Of a stretch of 64,000 nucleotides of DNA, positions 9,431 through 18,743 are shown piece after piece (the stretch's first letter is position 1; each line of letters starts with the position of its first letter). The notes beneath the pieces are model-generated. The model saw nothing but the letters and a program-made list of their open reading frames with translations, was not told where the DNA came from and made no database searches. The DNA is from Pyrinomonadaceae bacterium (GTDB lineage Bacteria; Acidobacteriota; Blastocatellia; Pyrinomonadales; Pyrinomonadaceae): the NCBI GenBank assembly GCA_030448055.1, contig JAUJNR010000001.1, positions 1,198,791-1,262,790 of the forward strand, written 5' to 3'. The translations under genes were made by a program, and so were the position numbers.

Positions 9431-9743
9431 TTCTTTTACTCCTTGTAAAACTATAATTTTCGCAAATAGTGATTATTTTGCGGGGAGATTAACTCAGATA
9501 CTCTGTTGGCAATTGCGATGCCAGAGCGATTTCGGCTTGAAACAAGATGATTTTTGTATTTAATTAGTGCAAATAATACCCCATTTGATTTTGTCGCTAC
9601 GATTTAGTGCAGAGAATTTGATTGGGACAGAAATCGGCTTAATTTTGGACGATTCTATAAATTTGCCGCTCACGCATCGGAAATAATCCAACGCGTCGTT
9701 TCCCCAATTCAAGAAAATTCAGCTAAACTGTTCAGAACATTTT

Positions 9744-10961
9744 TTGAAAAAATTCAAACAATTTATGGCTGAAACAAAAAAAACTTCGTGGCTCAAGCCG
9801 TCGCTAGACTGGCTTTTAATTTTTGTTCCGATTGCGATTGCTTTGCGGTTTGTTCCAACGTTTGAAAATCCGACTTGGCTTTTTATCGTTTCGTGTCTGG
9901 CGATTATTCCGCTCGCGGGCTGGATGGGAAAGGCGACCGAACATCTGGCAGAACATCTCGGGCAGGGAATCGGCGGGCTGCTTAATGCGACTTTCGGCAA
10001 CGCGGCGGAATTGATTATCGCGCTGTTCGCGCTCTCGAAAGGTTTAGAAGGAGTTGTCAAGGCTTCAATCACCGGCTCGATTATCGGCAATCTGCTGCTC
10101 GTTCTCGGTCTCTCGCTGCTGGCGGGCGGCGCGAAATTCAAAACGCAGACATTTGACCGGACGGCGGCAAGCACGACGGCAACCGCGCTGACGCTCGGCG
10201 CAATCGCTTTGCTGATACCGACGATTTTTCATGTCGCTGCGGCGCAAGTTCCCGTTGTCGGCGGCGGTTGGACTCCTGAAAAAGAACAAACTTTATCTTT
10301 GGCGATTGCGATTGTTCTAATCGGCACTTATGCCTTGACGCTTTATTTTTCGCTGGTCACGCACAAGGATTTGTTCGTCGGCGAAGCCAGAACGGGCGCG
10401 CCGCAGAAAGTCGGTCACGAAGAAGAGGAAGCGGGCGAGCATTGGTCGAAAAAGCGTTCGATTCTGACGCTTTTGATTGCGACGGCATTTGTCGCGCTGA
10501 TCTCCGAATTTCTCGTCGGCGCAGTCGAAGCGGCGCGCGGCTCATTGGGATTCACGGAAGTCTTCGTCGGCGTGATCGTCGTGGCGATTATCGGCAACGC
10601 GGCGGAACATTCGTCGGCGATTTTGATGGCGATGCGGAACAAAATGGATTTGTCCCTTGGTATCGCGCTCGGCTCAAGTCTGCAAATCGCGCTGTTCGTC
10701 GCGCCTGTTCTAATTTTCGCTTCTTACTTGTTCGGCAAACCGATGAATCTCGAATTCACGATTCCCGAAGTCGTCGCCGTTATCGCCTCGATTTTAATTG
10801 TTCAGCAAATCTGTTCGGACGGCGAAAGCAACTGGATGGAAGGCGTGCAGCTTCTTTCGGTTTATGCGATTCTCGGCATTTTGTTTTATTTTCTGCCCGA
10901 CGCGCATCATGCGGCGAGCGATGCCATCAATACGCTCGATCCGTCTGCGCCGAGTCATTAG
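9744..10961 (+). CDS. cax: Calcium/proton exchanger (CaCA family)
   Basis: Two duplicated motifs: '[20 protein letters not shown]' and '[38 protein letters not shown]'. Confidence 0.9.
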   Translation: MKKFKQFMAETKKTSWLKPSLDWLLIFVPIAIALRFVPTFENPTWLFIVSCLAIIPLAGWMGKATEHLAEHLGQGIGGLLNATFGNAAELIIALFALSKGLEGVVKASITGSIIGNLLLVLGLSLLAGGAKFKTQTFDRTAASTTATALTLGAIALLIPTIFHVAAAQVPVVGGGWTPEKEQTLSLAIAIVLIGTYALTLYFSLVTHKDLFVGEARTGAPQKVGHEEEEAGEHWSKKRSILTLLIATAFVALISEFLVGAVEAARGSLGFTEVFVGVIVVAIIGNAAEHSSAILMAMRNKMDLSLGIALGSSLQIALFVAPVLIFASYLFGKPMNLEFTIPEVVAVIASILIVQQICSDGESNWMEGVQLLSVYAILGILFYFLPDAHHAASDAINTLDPSAPSH

Positions 10962-10970
10962 ATTTGATTT

Positions 10971-12200
10971 ATGAAAACTCTCTATTTCGATTGTTTCGCG
11001 GGCGCGAGCGGCAATATGATTCTCGGCGCGCTCGTCGCGCTCGGCGTTGATGAAAGTGAACTCGTCGAACAAATAAAACGGCTCGATGTCGCCGATTTTG
11101 AAATCGAATTCACGACCAGAGATAAATCGGGCATCGCCGCCGTTCACGCGCTTGTCAAAATTTCCCACGAACACGCGCATCGGCATTTGCACCACATCGA
11201 AAAAATTATCAGCGATTCGCGTCTTTCGGATTCGGTAAAAAATCGCGCCGTCAAAATCTTCCAAAATCTCGCCGCTGCCGAAGCGAAGGTTCACGGCATC
11301 GAAATCGGCAAAGTTCACTTTCACGAAGTCGGCGCGATGGACGCCATCGTTGATGTCGTCGGCGCGTGCGTCGGATTTGAATCATTGGGAATCGAAAGAT
11401 TCGTCTGCTCGAAAATTCACGTCGGCAGCGGTTTTGTCCAAATGGCGCACGGCAAATATCCGGTTCCGCCGCCCGCTGTTGCCGAATTATTAAAAGACGC
11501 GCCGATTTACTCGACTGAAATTGAAGGCGAGTTAATTACACCAACCGGCGCGGCGATTATCAAAACTGTCTGCGACGAGTTCGGACCGATTCCTGAAATG
11601 CGAATCGAGCGGACTGCTTACGGCGCGGGAACGCGCGAATATAAAGATTTTCCGAACGCGCTGCGGTTGATTTTAGGAGTCCAAAGTCCCAAGTCCAAAG
11701 TGCAAAGTCATTTTGCAAGCGAATTTATAAGCGAAGACCAAAAGCTAAAAGCCAAAAACCAAAACATACTTCTTCTCGAAACTAATATAGACGATTTATC
11801 GCCGCAAACTTTGGGTTACGTAATGGAGCGTGCATTTGACGCGGGCGCGCTCGATTGTTGGTTTACGCCGATTCAGATGAAAAAAAATCGTCCGGCGACG
11901 ATGGTTTCGATTCTTTGCAGTCGGGAAAAAAAAGAAGTGCTAATCAAACTTTTATACGCCGAAACGACGACGCTCGGCGTGCGCGTCTCGGAGATGGAGA
12001 GAAGTTGTCTGCCGCGCGAAATCGTGACAGTCGAGACCGAATTCGGAACGATTGACCTGAAGATTGCGAAATTCGGCGATAAAATTATCAACGTCAAGCC
12101 GGAATATGAACAGATGCGCGAATTCGCCAGGCGGTCGAAAATTTCTTTGCGCGAAATGGAAAAAAGAATTTTGGGTAAATTGAATTTACCTGCCGAATGA
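10971..12200 (+). CDS. larC: Nickel-pincer cofactor biosynthesis protein LarC (single ORF)
   Basis: 'MKTLYFDCFAGASGNMILGALVALG...EVGAMDAIVDVVGACVGFESL...LLETNIDDLSPQTLGYVMERAFDAGALDCWFTPIQMKKNRPATM'. Confidence 0.93.
   Translation: MKTLYFDCFAGASGNMILGALVALGVDESELVEQIKRLDVADFEIEFTTRDKSGIAAVHALVKISHEHAHRHLHHIEKIISDSRLSDSVKNRAVKIFQNLAAAEAKVHGIEIGKVHFHEVGAMDAIVDVVGACVGFESLGIERFVCSKIHVGSGFVQMAHGKYPVPPPAVAELLKDAPIYSTEIEGELITPTGAAIIKTVCDEFGPIPEMRIERTAYGAGTREYKDFPNALRLILGVQSPKSKVQSHFASEFISEDQKLKAKNQNILLLETNIDDLSPQTLGYVMERAFDAGALDCWFTPIQMKKNRPATMVSILCSREKKEVLIKLLYAETTTLGVRVSEMERSCLPREIVTVETEFGTIDLKIAKFGDKIINVKPEYEQMREFARRSKISLREMEKRILGKLNLPAE
11679..11766 (+). repeat. In-frame short-repeat insertion inside larC
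   Basis: gtccaaagtcccaagtccaaagtgcaaagt...gaccaaaagctaaaagccaaaaaccaaaac adds VQSPKSKVQSHFASEFISEDQKLKAKNQN between LRLILG and ILLLETNIDD. Confidence 0.75.
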
Positions 12201-12889
12201 ATCGGTTACAGAAAATATTTTGGGCGGCATCCAGACGAGCGCGGCAGAAACGCGCCGACATTTTTCGACAAAGATTTAAACTCGACGAGACGACGCGCAT
12301 TTTGGACATTGGCTCGGAAAACGGCGAGAATATCAATCTGGTTTTAGCGGGAACGCCGGTTCCGCCGGAGAATGTCTTTATCGCGGACATCGAAACAAGC
12401 GCGCTCGATTACGGGCGCGAAAAGTTCGGTTACCAAACGGTTATGCTCGACGAATCGGGACGACTGCCGTTTGCCGACGGCGAATTCGACATCGTTTATT
12501 GTTCGTCGGTCATCGAACATGTAACCGTACCGAAAAGCGCCGTTTGGGAAATCGTCGATGAAGACGAGTTTCGCCAGTCGGCTTGGACGAATCAAGTGCG
12601 ATTCGCCGACGAAGTTCGCCGTGTCGGAAAATCTTTTTTCGTGCAAACGCCGAATCGCGGATTTTTCATCGAAAGTCATTCGTTGCTGCCGCTCGCCGGA
12701 TTTCTACCGCGTTACATGCTTTTGAAAGTTTTGGGCGTTTCCAACAAATTCTGGATAAAAGGTACGCCGCCGGATTTCAATTTGCTCAACGCGCGGAAAA
12801 TGGCTGAACTTTTTCCCGAAGCTGAAATTGTTCTGGAAAAAAAGTTCGGCTTGATAAAATCGGTGATGGCGATGAAAATTACGAGGTAA
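12197..12889 (+). CDS. Class I SAM-dependent methyltransferase
   Basis: 'RILDIGSENGENINLVL...LPFADGEFDIVYCSSVIEHV'. Confidence 0.85.
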   Translation: MNRLQKIFWAASRRARQKRADIFRQRFKLDETTRILDIGSENGENINLVLAGTPVPPENVFIADIETSALDYGREKFGYQTVMLDESGRLPFADGEFDIVYCSSVIEHVTVPKSAVWEIVDEDEFRQSAWTNQVRFADEVRRVGKSFFVQTPNRGFFIESHSLLPLAGFLPRYMLLKVLGVSNKFWIKGTPPDFNLLNARKMAELFPEAEIVLEKKFGLIKSVMAMKITR

Positions 12890-12895
12890 AACATT

Positions 12896-13465
12896 TTGGA
12901 AAAAAAGATTGATTTGGAAAAAATCGCGCGCGGCGTACGCCTGATGCTCGAAGGAATCGGGGAAAATCCAGACCGCGACGGTTTGGCAAAAACGCCGGAG
13001 CGCGTGGCGGAATTTTACGCCGAACTAACCGAAGGGATGTGGGAAGATGCGGCGGCGCAAATCGTCGCGCTGCCCGGCGATTCGCACGACGAAATGGTCA
13101 TCGTCAAAGACATTTCCATCGCGTCGGTCTGCGAACATCATCTCGCGCCGTTCGTCGGAAAATGTCATATCGCTTATATTCCGAAAAACGGGCGTATCGT
13201 CGGCTTGTCGAAATTAGCCAGAATCGCGGAGATTTTCGCGCGTCGTTTGCAAGTTCAGGAACGCCTGACGCAGCAAATCGCGCAGACGCTTTTCGACGAA
13301 CTCCAACCAATCGGCGTGATGGTCGTCATCGAAGCCGAGCATACTTGTATGACTCTGCGCGGCGTGAAAAAACCAGGCGCGATAACCATTACCTCAAGCG
13401 TTCTCGGCGGATTTAGAAAAGACGCCAGAACGCGAGCCGAAGCGATGAGTTTAATAAAAGGATAA
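12896..13465 (+). CDS. folE: GTP cyclohydrolase I (TTG start)
   Basis: 'NPDRDGLAKTPERVAEFY...SVCEHHLAPFVGKCHIAYIPKNGRIVGLSKLARI...EAEHTCMTLRGVKKPGA'. Confidence 0.97.
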   Translation: MEKKIDLEKIARGVRLMLEGIGENPDRDGLAKTPERVAEFYAELTEGMWEDAAAQIVALPGDSHDEMVIVKDISIASVCEHHLAPFVGKCHIAYIPKNGRIVGLSKLARIAEIFARRLQVQERLTQQIAQTLFDELQPIGVMVVIEAEHTCMTLRGVKKPGAITITSSVLGGFRKDARTRAEAMSLIKG

Positions 13466-13475
13466 GGAGTGAAGT

Positions 13476-15125
13476 ATGAATAAAAAATTGTCTTTGATTG
13501 CATTGTTAACGATTTTTTCGTTGACTTCGATTTTCGCTCAAACGAGTGGTAAATACACGAATCTTTTTAATGAAGAAAAGATAAAATCCAGCGTCAAATT
13601 TTTGTCCGACGACGGATTTGAAGGACGCGCGCCGGGAAGTCGCGGCGGCGAACTCGCGGCGAAATATATCGCCAACCAATTGGAAATGGTCGGCATAAAG
13701 CCGGGCAATAACGGTTCATATTTTCAGCCGGTCGCGCTGGTCGCCGTCAAAGCCGACCCGAATACGACTTTGAACGTCGGCGATGCGGCGTATAAATTCG
13801 GCGACGAATTCGTCGCCTTTACGGGGGCGCAGACGGAGAATGTGAATCTCAACGCCGAACTCGTTTTCGTCGGTTACGGCGTTGATGCGCCCGAACAGAA
13901 ATGGAACGATTACAAAGGAAACGCCGAAGATTATCGCGGGAAAATTCTCGTGATGATGGTCAACGACCCGCCCGCAACTGCGGCAGAGCCGAATTTGTTT
14001 GGCGCAAAGGCTCTAACGTATTACGGGCGCTGGACGTATAAATTTGAAGAAGCGGCGCGGAAGGGCGCGGCGGGCGTGATTTTAATTCACACGACCGATT
14101 CGGCTGGCTACGGCTGGAACGTCGTGCGCACGTCGAACGGTTCGTGGCGTTTCGACATCGCTCGCACTGCCGCCGACAAAACGCCGTTTTTACAAATGCG
14201 TTCGTGGATGACGGAAGAGGCGGCGCGCAAAGTTTTCACCCAAGCCGGGAAGAATTTAGACGAACTGCGCGAGCAGGCGAAGACGAGAAATTTCCAGCCG
14301 GTTAAATTAGGTTTGACGGCGAAAATTGATTTGAAAAGCGAAACAAAAAAACTCGATTCAAACAACGTCGTCGGTTTATTTGAAGGCAGCGACGCAAATT
14401 TGAAAAACGAATACGTCATTTACACGGCGCACTGGGATCATCTCGGCGTCGGCATTCCGAACGACAAAGGCGATGCGATTTACAACGGCGCGCTCGACAA
14501 TGCGACCGGCTGCGCGTCGGTGTTGGCAATCGCCGAAGCGTTGACGAAACTGCCCGCGGCGGAACGTCCGAAGCGTTCGAGCGTTTTTCTATTCACGACC
14601 GCCGAAGAACAAGGTCTTTTGGGCGCGGAATGGTATTCAAGATTTCCGGTTTTTCCGCCCGAAAAAACAGCGGCAAATATCAACATTGACGGCAGCAATC
14701 TTTACGGTTTGACGAACGATTACGGCGCGCTCGGCGCGGAACGCTCGGATTTGCAAGCGGTTGTCAACGCCGTTTTGAGCGAGCGCAAAATGAAGTTCGC
14801 ACCAGACGCCAGACCGGAGCAAGGCTCGTTTTTCCGCTCCGATCATTTCCCGCTTGCCAAAGTCGGCATTCCCGCCTTGAGTATCAGAAGCGGCACGGAT
14901 TACATCGGAAAGCCGAAAGATTTTGCATCGAAAACCTTCGACGAATTCAACCGTCTGCATTATCACCAGCCGTCTGACGAATTCCGCGACGATTGGCGGT
15001 TTGACGGCGTGGTGCAGCTTGTCGAAACTTCATTCGCTATCGGTATGCGCGTCGGCAACGCAGCGAATTTGCCGCGCTACAACGCGACCGACGAATTTGC
15101 GAAATCGCAGCCGAATCGAAAATAG
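13476..15125 (+). CDS. Secreted M28-family metallopeptidase
   Basis: Signal peptide, 'YTAHWDHLG', 'GALDNATGCASVLAIAEAL', 'TTAEEQGLLGAEWY', 'RSDHFPLAKVGIPAL'. Confidence 0.92.
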   Translation: MNKKLSLIALLTIFSLTSIFAQTSGKYTNLFNEEKIKSSVKFLSDDGFEGRAPGSRGGELAAKYIANQLEMVGIKPGNNGSYFQPVALVAVKADPNTTLNVGDAAYKFGDEFVAFTGAQTENVNLNAELVFVGYGVDAPEQKWNDYKGNAEDYRGKILVMMVNDPPATAAEPNLFGAKALTYYGRWTYKFEEAARKGAAGVILIHTTDSAGYGWNVVRTSNGSWRFDIARTAADKTPFLQMRSWMTEEAARKVFTQAGKNLDELREQAKTRNFQPVKLGLTAKIDLKSETKKLDSNNVVGLFEGSDANLKNEYVIYTAHWDHLGVGIPNDKGDAIYNGALDNATGCASVLAIAEALTKLPAAERPKRSSVFLFTTAEEQGLLGAEWYSRFPVFPPEKTAANINIDGSNLYGLTNDYGALGAERSDLQAVVNAVLSERKMKFAPDARPEQGSFFRSDHFPLAKVGIPALSIRSGTDYIGKPKDFASKTFDEFNRLHYHQPSDEFRDDWRFDGVVQLVETSFAIGMRVGNAANLPRYNATDEFAKSQPNRK

Positions 15126-15147
15126 CTTACGAGACGCAAAGAAATTA

Positions 15148-15216
15148 GCCACAAATCGCATAAATAACACGAATTATTTTTTCTTTTCTATTCGTGTTAT
15201 TTATGCGATTCGTGGC
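15148..15216. repeat. Long palindromic intergenic repeat (27-bp arms)
   Basis: gccacaaatcgcataaataacacgaat ... attcgtgttatttatgcgattcgtggc, 26/27 paired. Confidence 0.9.
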
Positions 15217-15238
15217 AAAATCTTTTTTTGACTTTGAT

Positions 15239-17356
15239 ATGAAAACCTTTTACATAACAACGCCGATTTATTACGCCAACAGCCTGCCGCACCTGGGACA
15301 TCTTTACACGACGATTGTGGCGGACGCGATTGCGAAGAATAAAAAGCAACGCGGCTTTGACGCTTATTTTCTCACCGGAACGGACGAACACGGCATCAAC
15401 ATTCAGCGCATCGCCGAACAAAACGATCAGACACCGAAACAATACGTTGATTATGTTTCCGATGAATTCAAGCGAATTTACCGACAGTTCGGCTTAAACG
15501 GTTTCGACGTTTTTATGCGGACGACCGAACCGTTTCATTACGAAGCGGTACAAAATCTCTGGCGGCAAATCGCGGCGAACCGAACGCCGAAAGGCAATGA
15601 GACTATTTACAAAGGTTTCTACGAAGCGTGGTTTTGTCCGAACTGCGCCGAATTTAAAACCGAAGCCGAATACGAATTGCGTGCCGGTGAAGACGCGCCG
15701 CGTTGTTTGATTCACGAACGCACGCTCGACCGCGTGGCTGAAGAAAGTTATTTTTTCCGGCTGTCTGATTACAGCGAATTTCTGCTCGAAACGATTGAAA
15801 AGCATCGTAATTTAATTCGTCCCGAAGCCCGGCGCAACGAAGTCGTTTCTTTCATCAAAAGCGGTTTGCAGGATTTATCAATCAGCCGCGAAAAGAAATC
15901 CGTTTATTGGGGCGTTCCCGTTCCCGGCGACGCAAATCACACGATTTATTTGTGGGTTGACGCGCTCTCGAATTACATTACGGCAATCGGTTATGGCAAT
16001 GAAGAAAGAAAAAGCGTCGGATTTGAAAAGTATTGGAGCAATGTGACGCATCTGGTCGGCAAAGATATTCTGCGGTTTCACACAATTTACTGGTTTTCTT
16101 TTCTGCACGCCGCCAATTTGAAATTGCCGGAGACAGTTTTCGCGCACGGTTTGTGGCTCGACAGTCACGGGCGGAAGATGTCGAAAACTTTGGGCAACGC
16201 GATTGATTTGGAATTTCTGCACCGCAATTTTTCGACCGACGTGATCCGTTATTTTGTGCTGCGCGAAATGGTTTTCGGGCAGGACGGAAAATTCGGTTAC
16301 GAAAGTTTGATTGAACGAACGAACGCTGATTTGGCGAGCGGTTTGGGAAATCTGTCGAGCCGCACGCTTTCGATGATTAACAAATACCGCGACGGCGCAA
16401 TTCCGAGCGGTAAAATCCAGGAGCATAATTATATCTACGCCAAACGCGCCGGAATCAGCCCGGACGAACAAGATTTGGTTTCGGTTCTCGAACACGCCCG
16501 CGATGAGTTTCTGCGGCGTTTCGACAACTACGAATTTAGTCTCGCGCTGGAAATTCTCTGGACGGTAATTGCGCGGATTGACAAAATGATTTCCGACGCG
16601 AAACCCTGGGAATTAATTAAAGACGAAAACCAAGCTGAGACGCTGAACGCGGTTTTGTATCGCGCAACGGAAACTCTGCGCTGGCTGTGCGTTTTGCTTT
16701 ACCCGGTGATGTCGGAGGCGACCGCAAAGATTTACGCGCAAATCGGTTTGAGTGAAGACGTTTCAAAAACAAACCCCGAAAATTTATCTTACGCAGAATT
16801 AAAGGTGGGAACGAAAATCGGCGAAACCGAAGCCGTCTTTCCGCGCATTGATAAAACAAAAGTTATGAACGAAATCAAAGAACAATCAAAAGAAACCAAA
16901 TCGAATGCCGAAATCTCAAATCAAACGGCTTCTGCGCCAAACGGAGATTCGCGCGCGCGTAATCCGACGGATGTTTTGATAAATACTGCGCCGACCGAAG
17001 AAGCGAACGGCGAAGACGATTTCATCACGATTGACGATTTTCTCAAAGTCGAACTGCGCGTCGGCGAAATCCGAGTCGCCGAACGCATTCCGAAAGCCGA
17101 CAAACTCCTTCGGTTTGAAATTGATTTGGGCGAAGAGAAACCGCGACAGATTCTCGCCGGTCTAGCCGAGTATTACGAACCGGAAAAATTAATCGGCAGA
17201 AAAGTCGTCGTCGTGGCGAATCTCAAACCCAGAAAAATGCGCGGACTCGAATCGCAGGGAATGATTTGCGCGGCGAGCCTTGAAAACGACGAAGGCGAAA
17301 AACCGGCGTTAGCAACATTTATTGAAAACGTGGACATCGGCGCGAGATTGAAATAA
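15239..17356 (+). CDS. metG: Methionyl-tRNA synthetase with C-terminal tRNA-binding domain
   Basis: 'MKTFYITTPIYYANSLPHLGHLYTTIVADAIAK', 'KMSKTLGNAID', C-terminal 'LKVELRVGEIRVAERIPKADKLLRFEID'. Start moved from 15194 to 15239. Confidence 0.96.
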   Translation: MKTFYITTPIYYANSLPHLGHLYTTIVADAIAKNKKQRGFDAYFLTGTDEHGINIQRIAEQNDQTPKQYVDYVSDEFKRIYRQFGLNGFDVFMRTTEPFHYEAVQNLWRQIAANRTPKGNETIYKGFYEAWFCPNCAEFKTEAEYELRAGEDAPRCLIHERTLDRVAEESYFFRLSDYSEFLLETIEKHRNLIRPEARRNEVVSFIKSGLQDLSISREKKSVYWGVPVPGDANHTIYLWVDALSNYITAIGYGNEERKSVGFEKYWSNVTHLVGKDILRFHTIYWFSFLHAANLKLPETVFAHGLWLDSHGRKMSKTLGNAIDLEFLHRNFSTDVIRYFVLREMVFGQDGKFGYESLIERTNADLASGLGNLSSRTLSMINKYRDGAIPSGKIQEHNYIYAKRAGISPDEQDLVSVLEHARDEFLRRFDNYEFSLALEILWTVIARIDKMISDAKPWELIKDENQAETLNAVLYRATETLRWLCVLLYPVMSEATAKIYAQIGLSEDVSKTNPENLSYAELKVGTKIGETEAVFPRIDKTKVMNEIKEQSKETKSNAEISNQTASAPNGDSRARNPTDVLINTAPTEEANGEDDFITIDDFLKVELRVGEIRVAERIPKADKLLRFEIDLGEEKPRQILAGLAEYYEPEKLIGRKVVVVANLKPRKMRGLESQGMICAASLENDEGEKPALATFIENVDIGARLK

Positions 17357-17427
17357 ATTTACGGAAAACTAGGACAACAATAGTTTTTACATTATTTGGT
17401 ATTTACTCCTTTACATTTTGAATCGTT

Positions 17428-17709
17428 ATGCAATATGAATGGGATAAGGAAAAAGAGCTAACGAATCTCAAAAAACACGGCGTAAGTTTTGAAGAAGCTG
17501 AAACGGTTTGGCGAGATTTCTTCAACATAGATTTGTTTGACGATGAACATTCTGAAGGAGAACGACGATTTTTGATGGTCGGCGAATCCGAGCAAAACAG
17601 GCTTTTGATTGTTTCTTACACTGAAAGAGAAAACAGCTTTAGAATTATCAGTGCGAGAGAATTAACGCCGAAGGAAAAAAGAGATTATGAACACGGACGC
17701 TTTGAATGA
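17428..17709 (+). CDS. BrnT-family toxin
   Basis: 'YEWDKEKELTNLKKHGVSFEEAETVWRD...RLLIVSYTERENSFRIISARELTPKEKRDYEHG'. Confidence 0.92.
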   Translation: MQYEWDKEKELTNLKKHGVSFEEAETVWRDFFNIDLFDDEHSEGERRFLMVGESEQNRLLIVSYTERENSFRIISARELTPKEKRDYEHGRFE

Positions 17710-17902
17710 CGAATTAAAACCCGAATACGACTTGAAAAATATGAGAGTCAGAAAAGTCGGCGAAGGTCGAAAACTGCTCAATCAAATTCAGCTTGACGTT
17801 GATGTGGCGAAGGTTTTTCCCGATTCCAACTCGGTCAACGAAGCCTTGCGCTTTTTAATGAGAATCACCAAACAACATCAAACCGAATTAAATCAAAAAT
17901 GA
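17687..17902 (+). CDS. Cognate antitoxin of the BrnT-like toxin
   Basis: Overlaps the toxin ORF by 23 nt; 'ELKPEYDLKNMRVRKVGEGRK' N-terminus typical of BrnT-partner antitoxins. Confidence 0.75.
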   Translation: MNTDALNDELKPEYDLKNMRVRKVGEGRKLLNQIQLDVDVAKVFPDSNSVNEALRFLMRITKQHQTELNQK

Positions 17903-18690
17903 TTTTTGTAGATTCTCATTGTCATATTGACGGCGAAGCGTTTGACGGCGACCGCGATGAAATTGTTGAACGGGCGAAAAACGCGGGCGTCGAAATGATG
18001 CTGACCGTCGGCACGGGAAATCCGCATAACGGCGAAATCGGGCGCGCTGTAGAAATCGCCGAACATTACGAAAACGTTTTCGCGTCGGTCGGCATTCATC
18101 CGCACGACGCGAAAGAATATGATGAAAAAGCCGAAGACTATTTGATTGATTTGGTGAAATCGTCGAAGAAAGTTGTTGCGTGGGGCGAAATCGGACTTGA
18201 TTTTCATTACGATCACAGCCCGCGAGAAATTCAGCGGGAAGTTTTCAGAAAACAGATTCGGATTGCTAAAGAAATCGATTTGCCGATTATTATTCATTCG
18301 CGCGAGGCGGACGATGAAACGGTGGAGATTTTATCGGAAGAATGCGGCGACGAAAATTTTCGCGGCGGCGTGATGCACTGTTTCGGCGGCACGGCGGCGA
18401 TGGCGCAGAGTTTAATGCAAATCGGTTTTCTAATTTCTTTCGCGGGCAATGTCACTTTTAAAAAGGCGGAGAATCTGCGCGAGGCGGCGCGCGTTGTGCC
18501 GCTCGATAAACTTCTCATGGAAACCGATTGTCCTTTTTTATCGCCTGTGCCGTTTCGTGGGAAAAGAAACGAGCCGGTGTTTGTCGTTGAAACGGCAAAA
18601 TTTTTGGCGGATTTTTATCAAATAGACTTGGAACAGTTAGCCAGCGCGACGACGGGAAATTTTCTGCGGTTATTCAAAATCAACAGTTAA
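17899..18690 (+). CDS. tatD: TatD-family deoxyribonuclease
   Basis: 'MIFVDSHCHIDGEAF...WGEIGLDFHYDHSPREIQREVFRKQI...LMETDCPFLSPVPFRGKRNEP'. Confidence 0.95.
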   Translation: MIFVDSHCHIDGEAFDGDRDEIVERAKNAGVEMMLTVGTGNPHNGEIGRAVEIAEHYENVFASVGIHPHDAKEYDEKAEDYLIDLVKSSKKVVAWGEIGLDFHYDHSPREIQREVFRKQIRIAKEIDLPIIIHSREADDETVEILSEECGDENFRGGVMHCFGGTAAMAQSLMQIGFLISFAGNVTFKKAENLREAARVVPLDKLLMETDCPFLSPVPFRGKRNEPVFVVETAKFLADFYQIDLEQLASATTGNFLRLFKINS

Positions 18691-18692
18691 AC

Positions 18693-18731
18693 AAAAAAGG
18701 CGAGTGTTCGGTGACACTCGCCTTTTTTGTT
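18693..18731. terminator. Bidirectional rho-independent terminator
   Basis: AAAAAAGGCGAGTGTT-CGGTG-ACACTCGCCTTTTTT between convergent genes. Confidence 0.9.
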
Positions 18732-18743
18732 TTAACAATAAGA

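Noticed and set aside
9719-10174. Many long ORFs antisense or out-of-frame to well-supported genes (e.g. 9719-10174 -, 10442-11050 +, 15878-16495 -, 26685-27149 -, 51639-52304 +, 53147-53800 -)
   Set aside because: They lie wholly inside conserved genes, have Arg/Ser-rich or atypical composition and no family resemblance. They are typical shadow ORFs in this codon-usage context.
15194-15238. Upstream start of metG given by the ORF track (MLFMRFVAKSFFDFD...)
   Set aside because: The extension is encoded by the palindromic repeat arm; MKTFYITTPIYYAN at 15239 is the conserved N-terminus.
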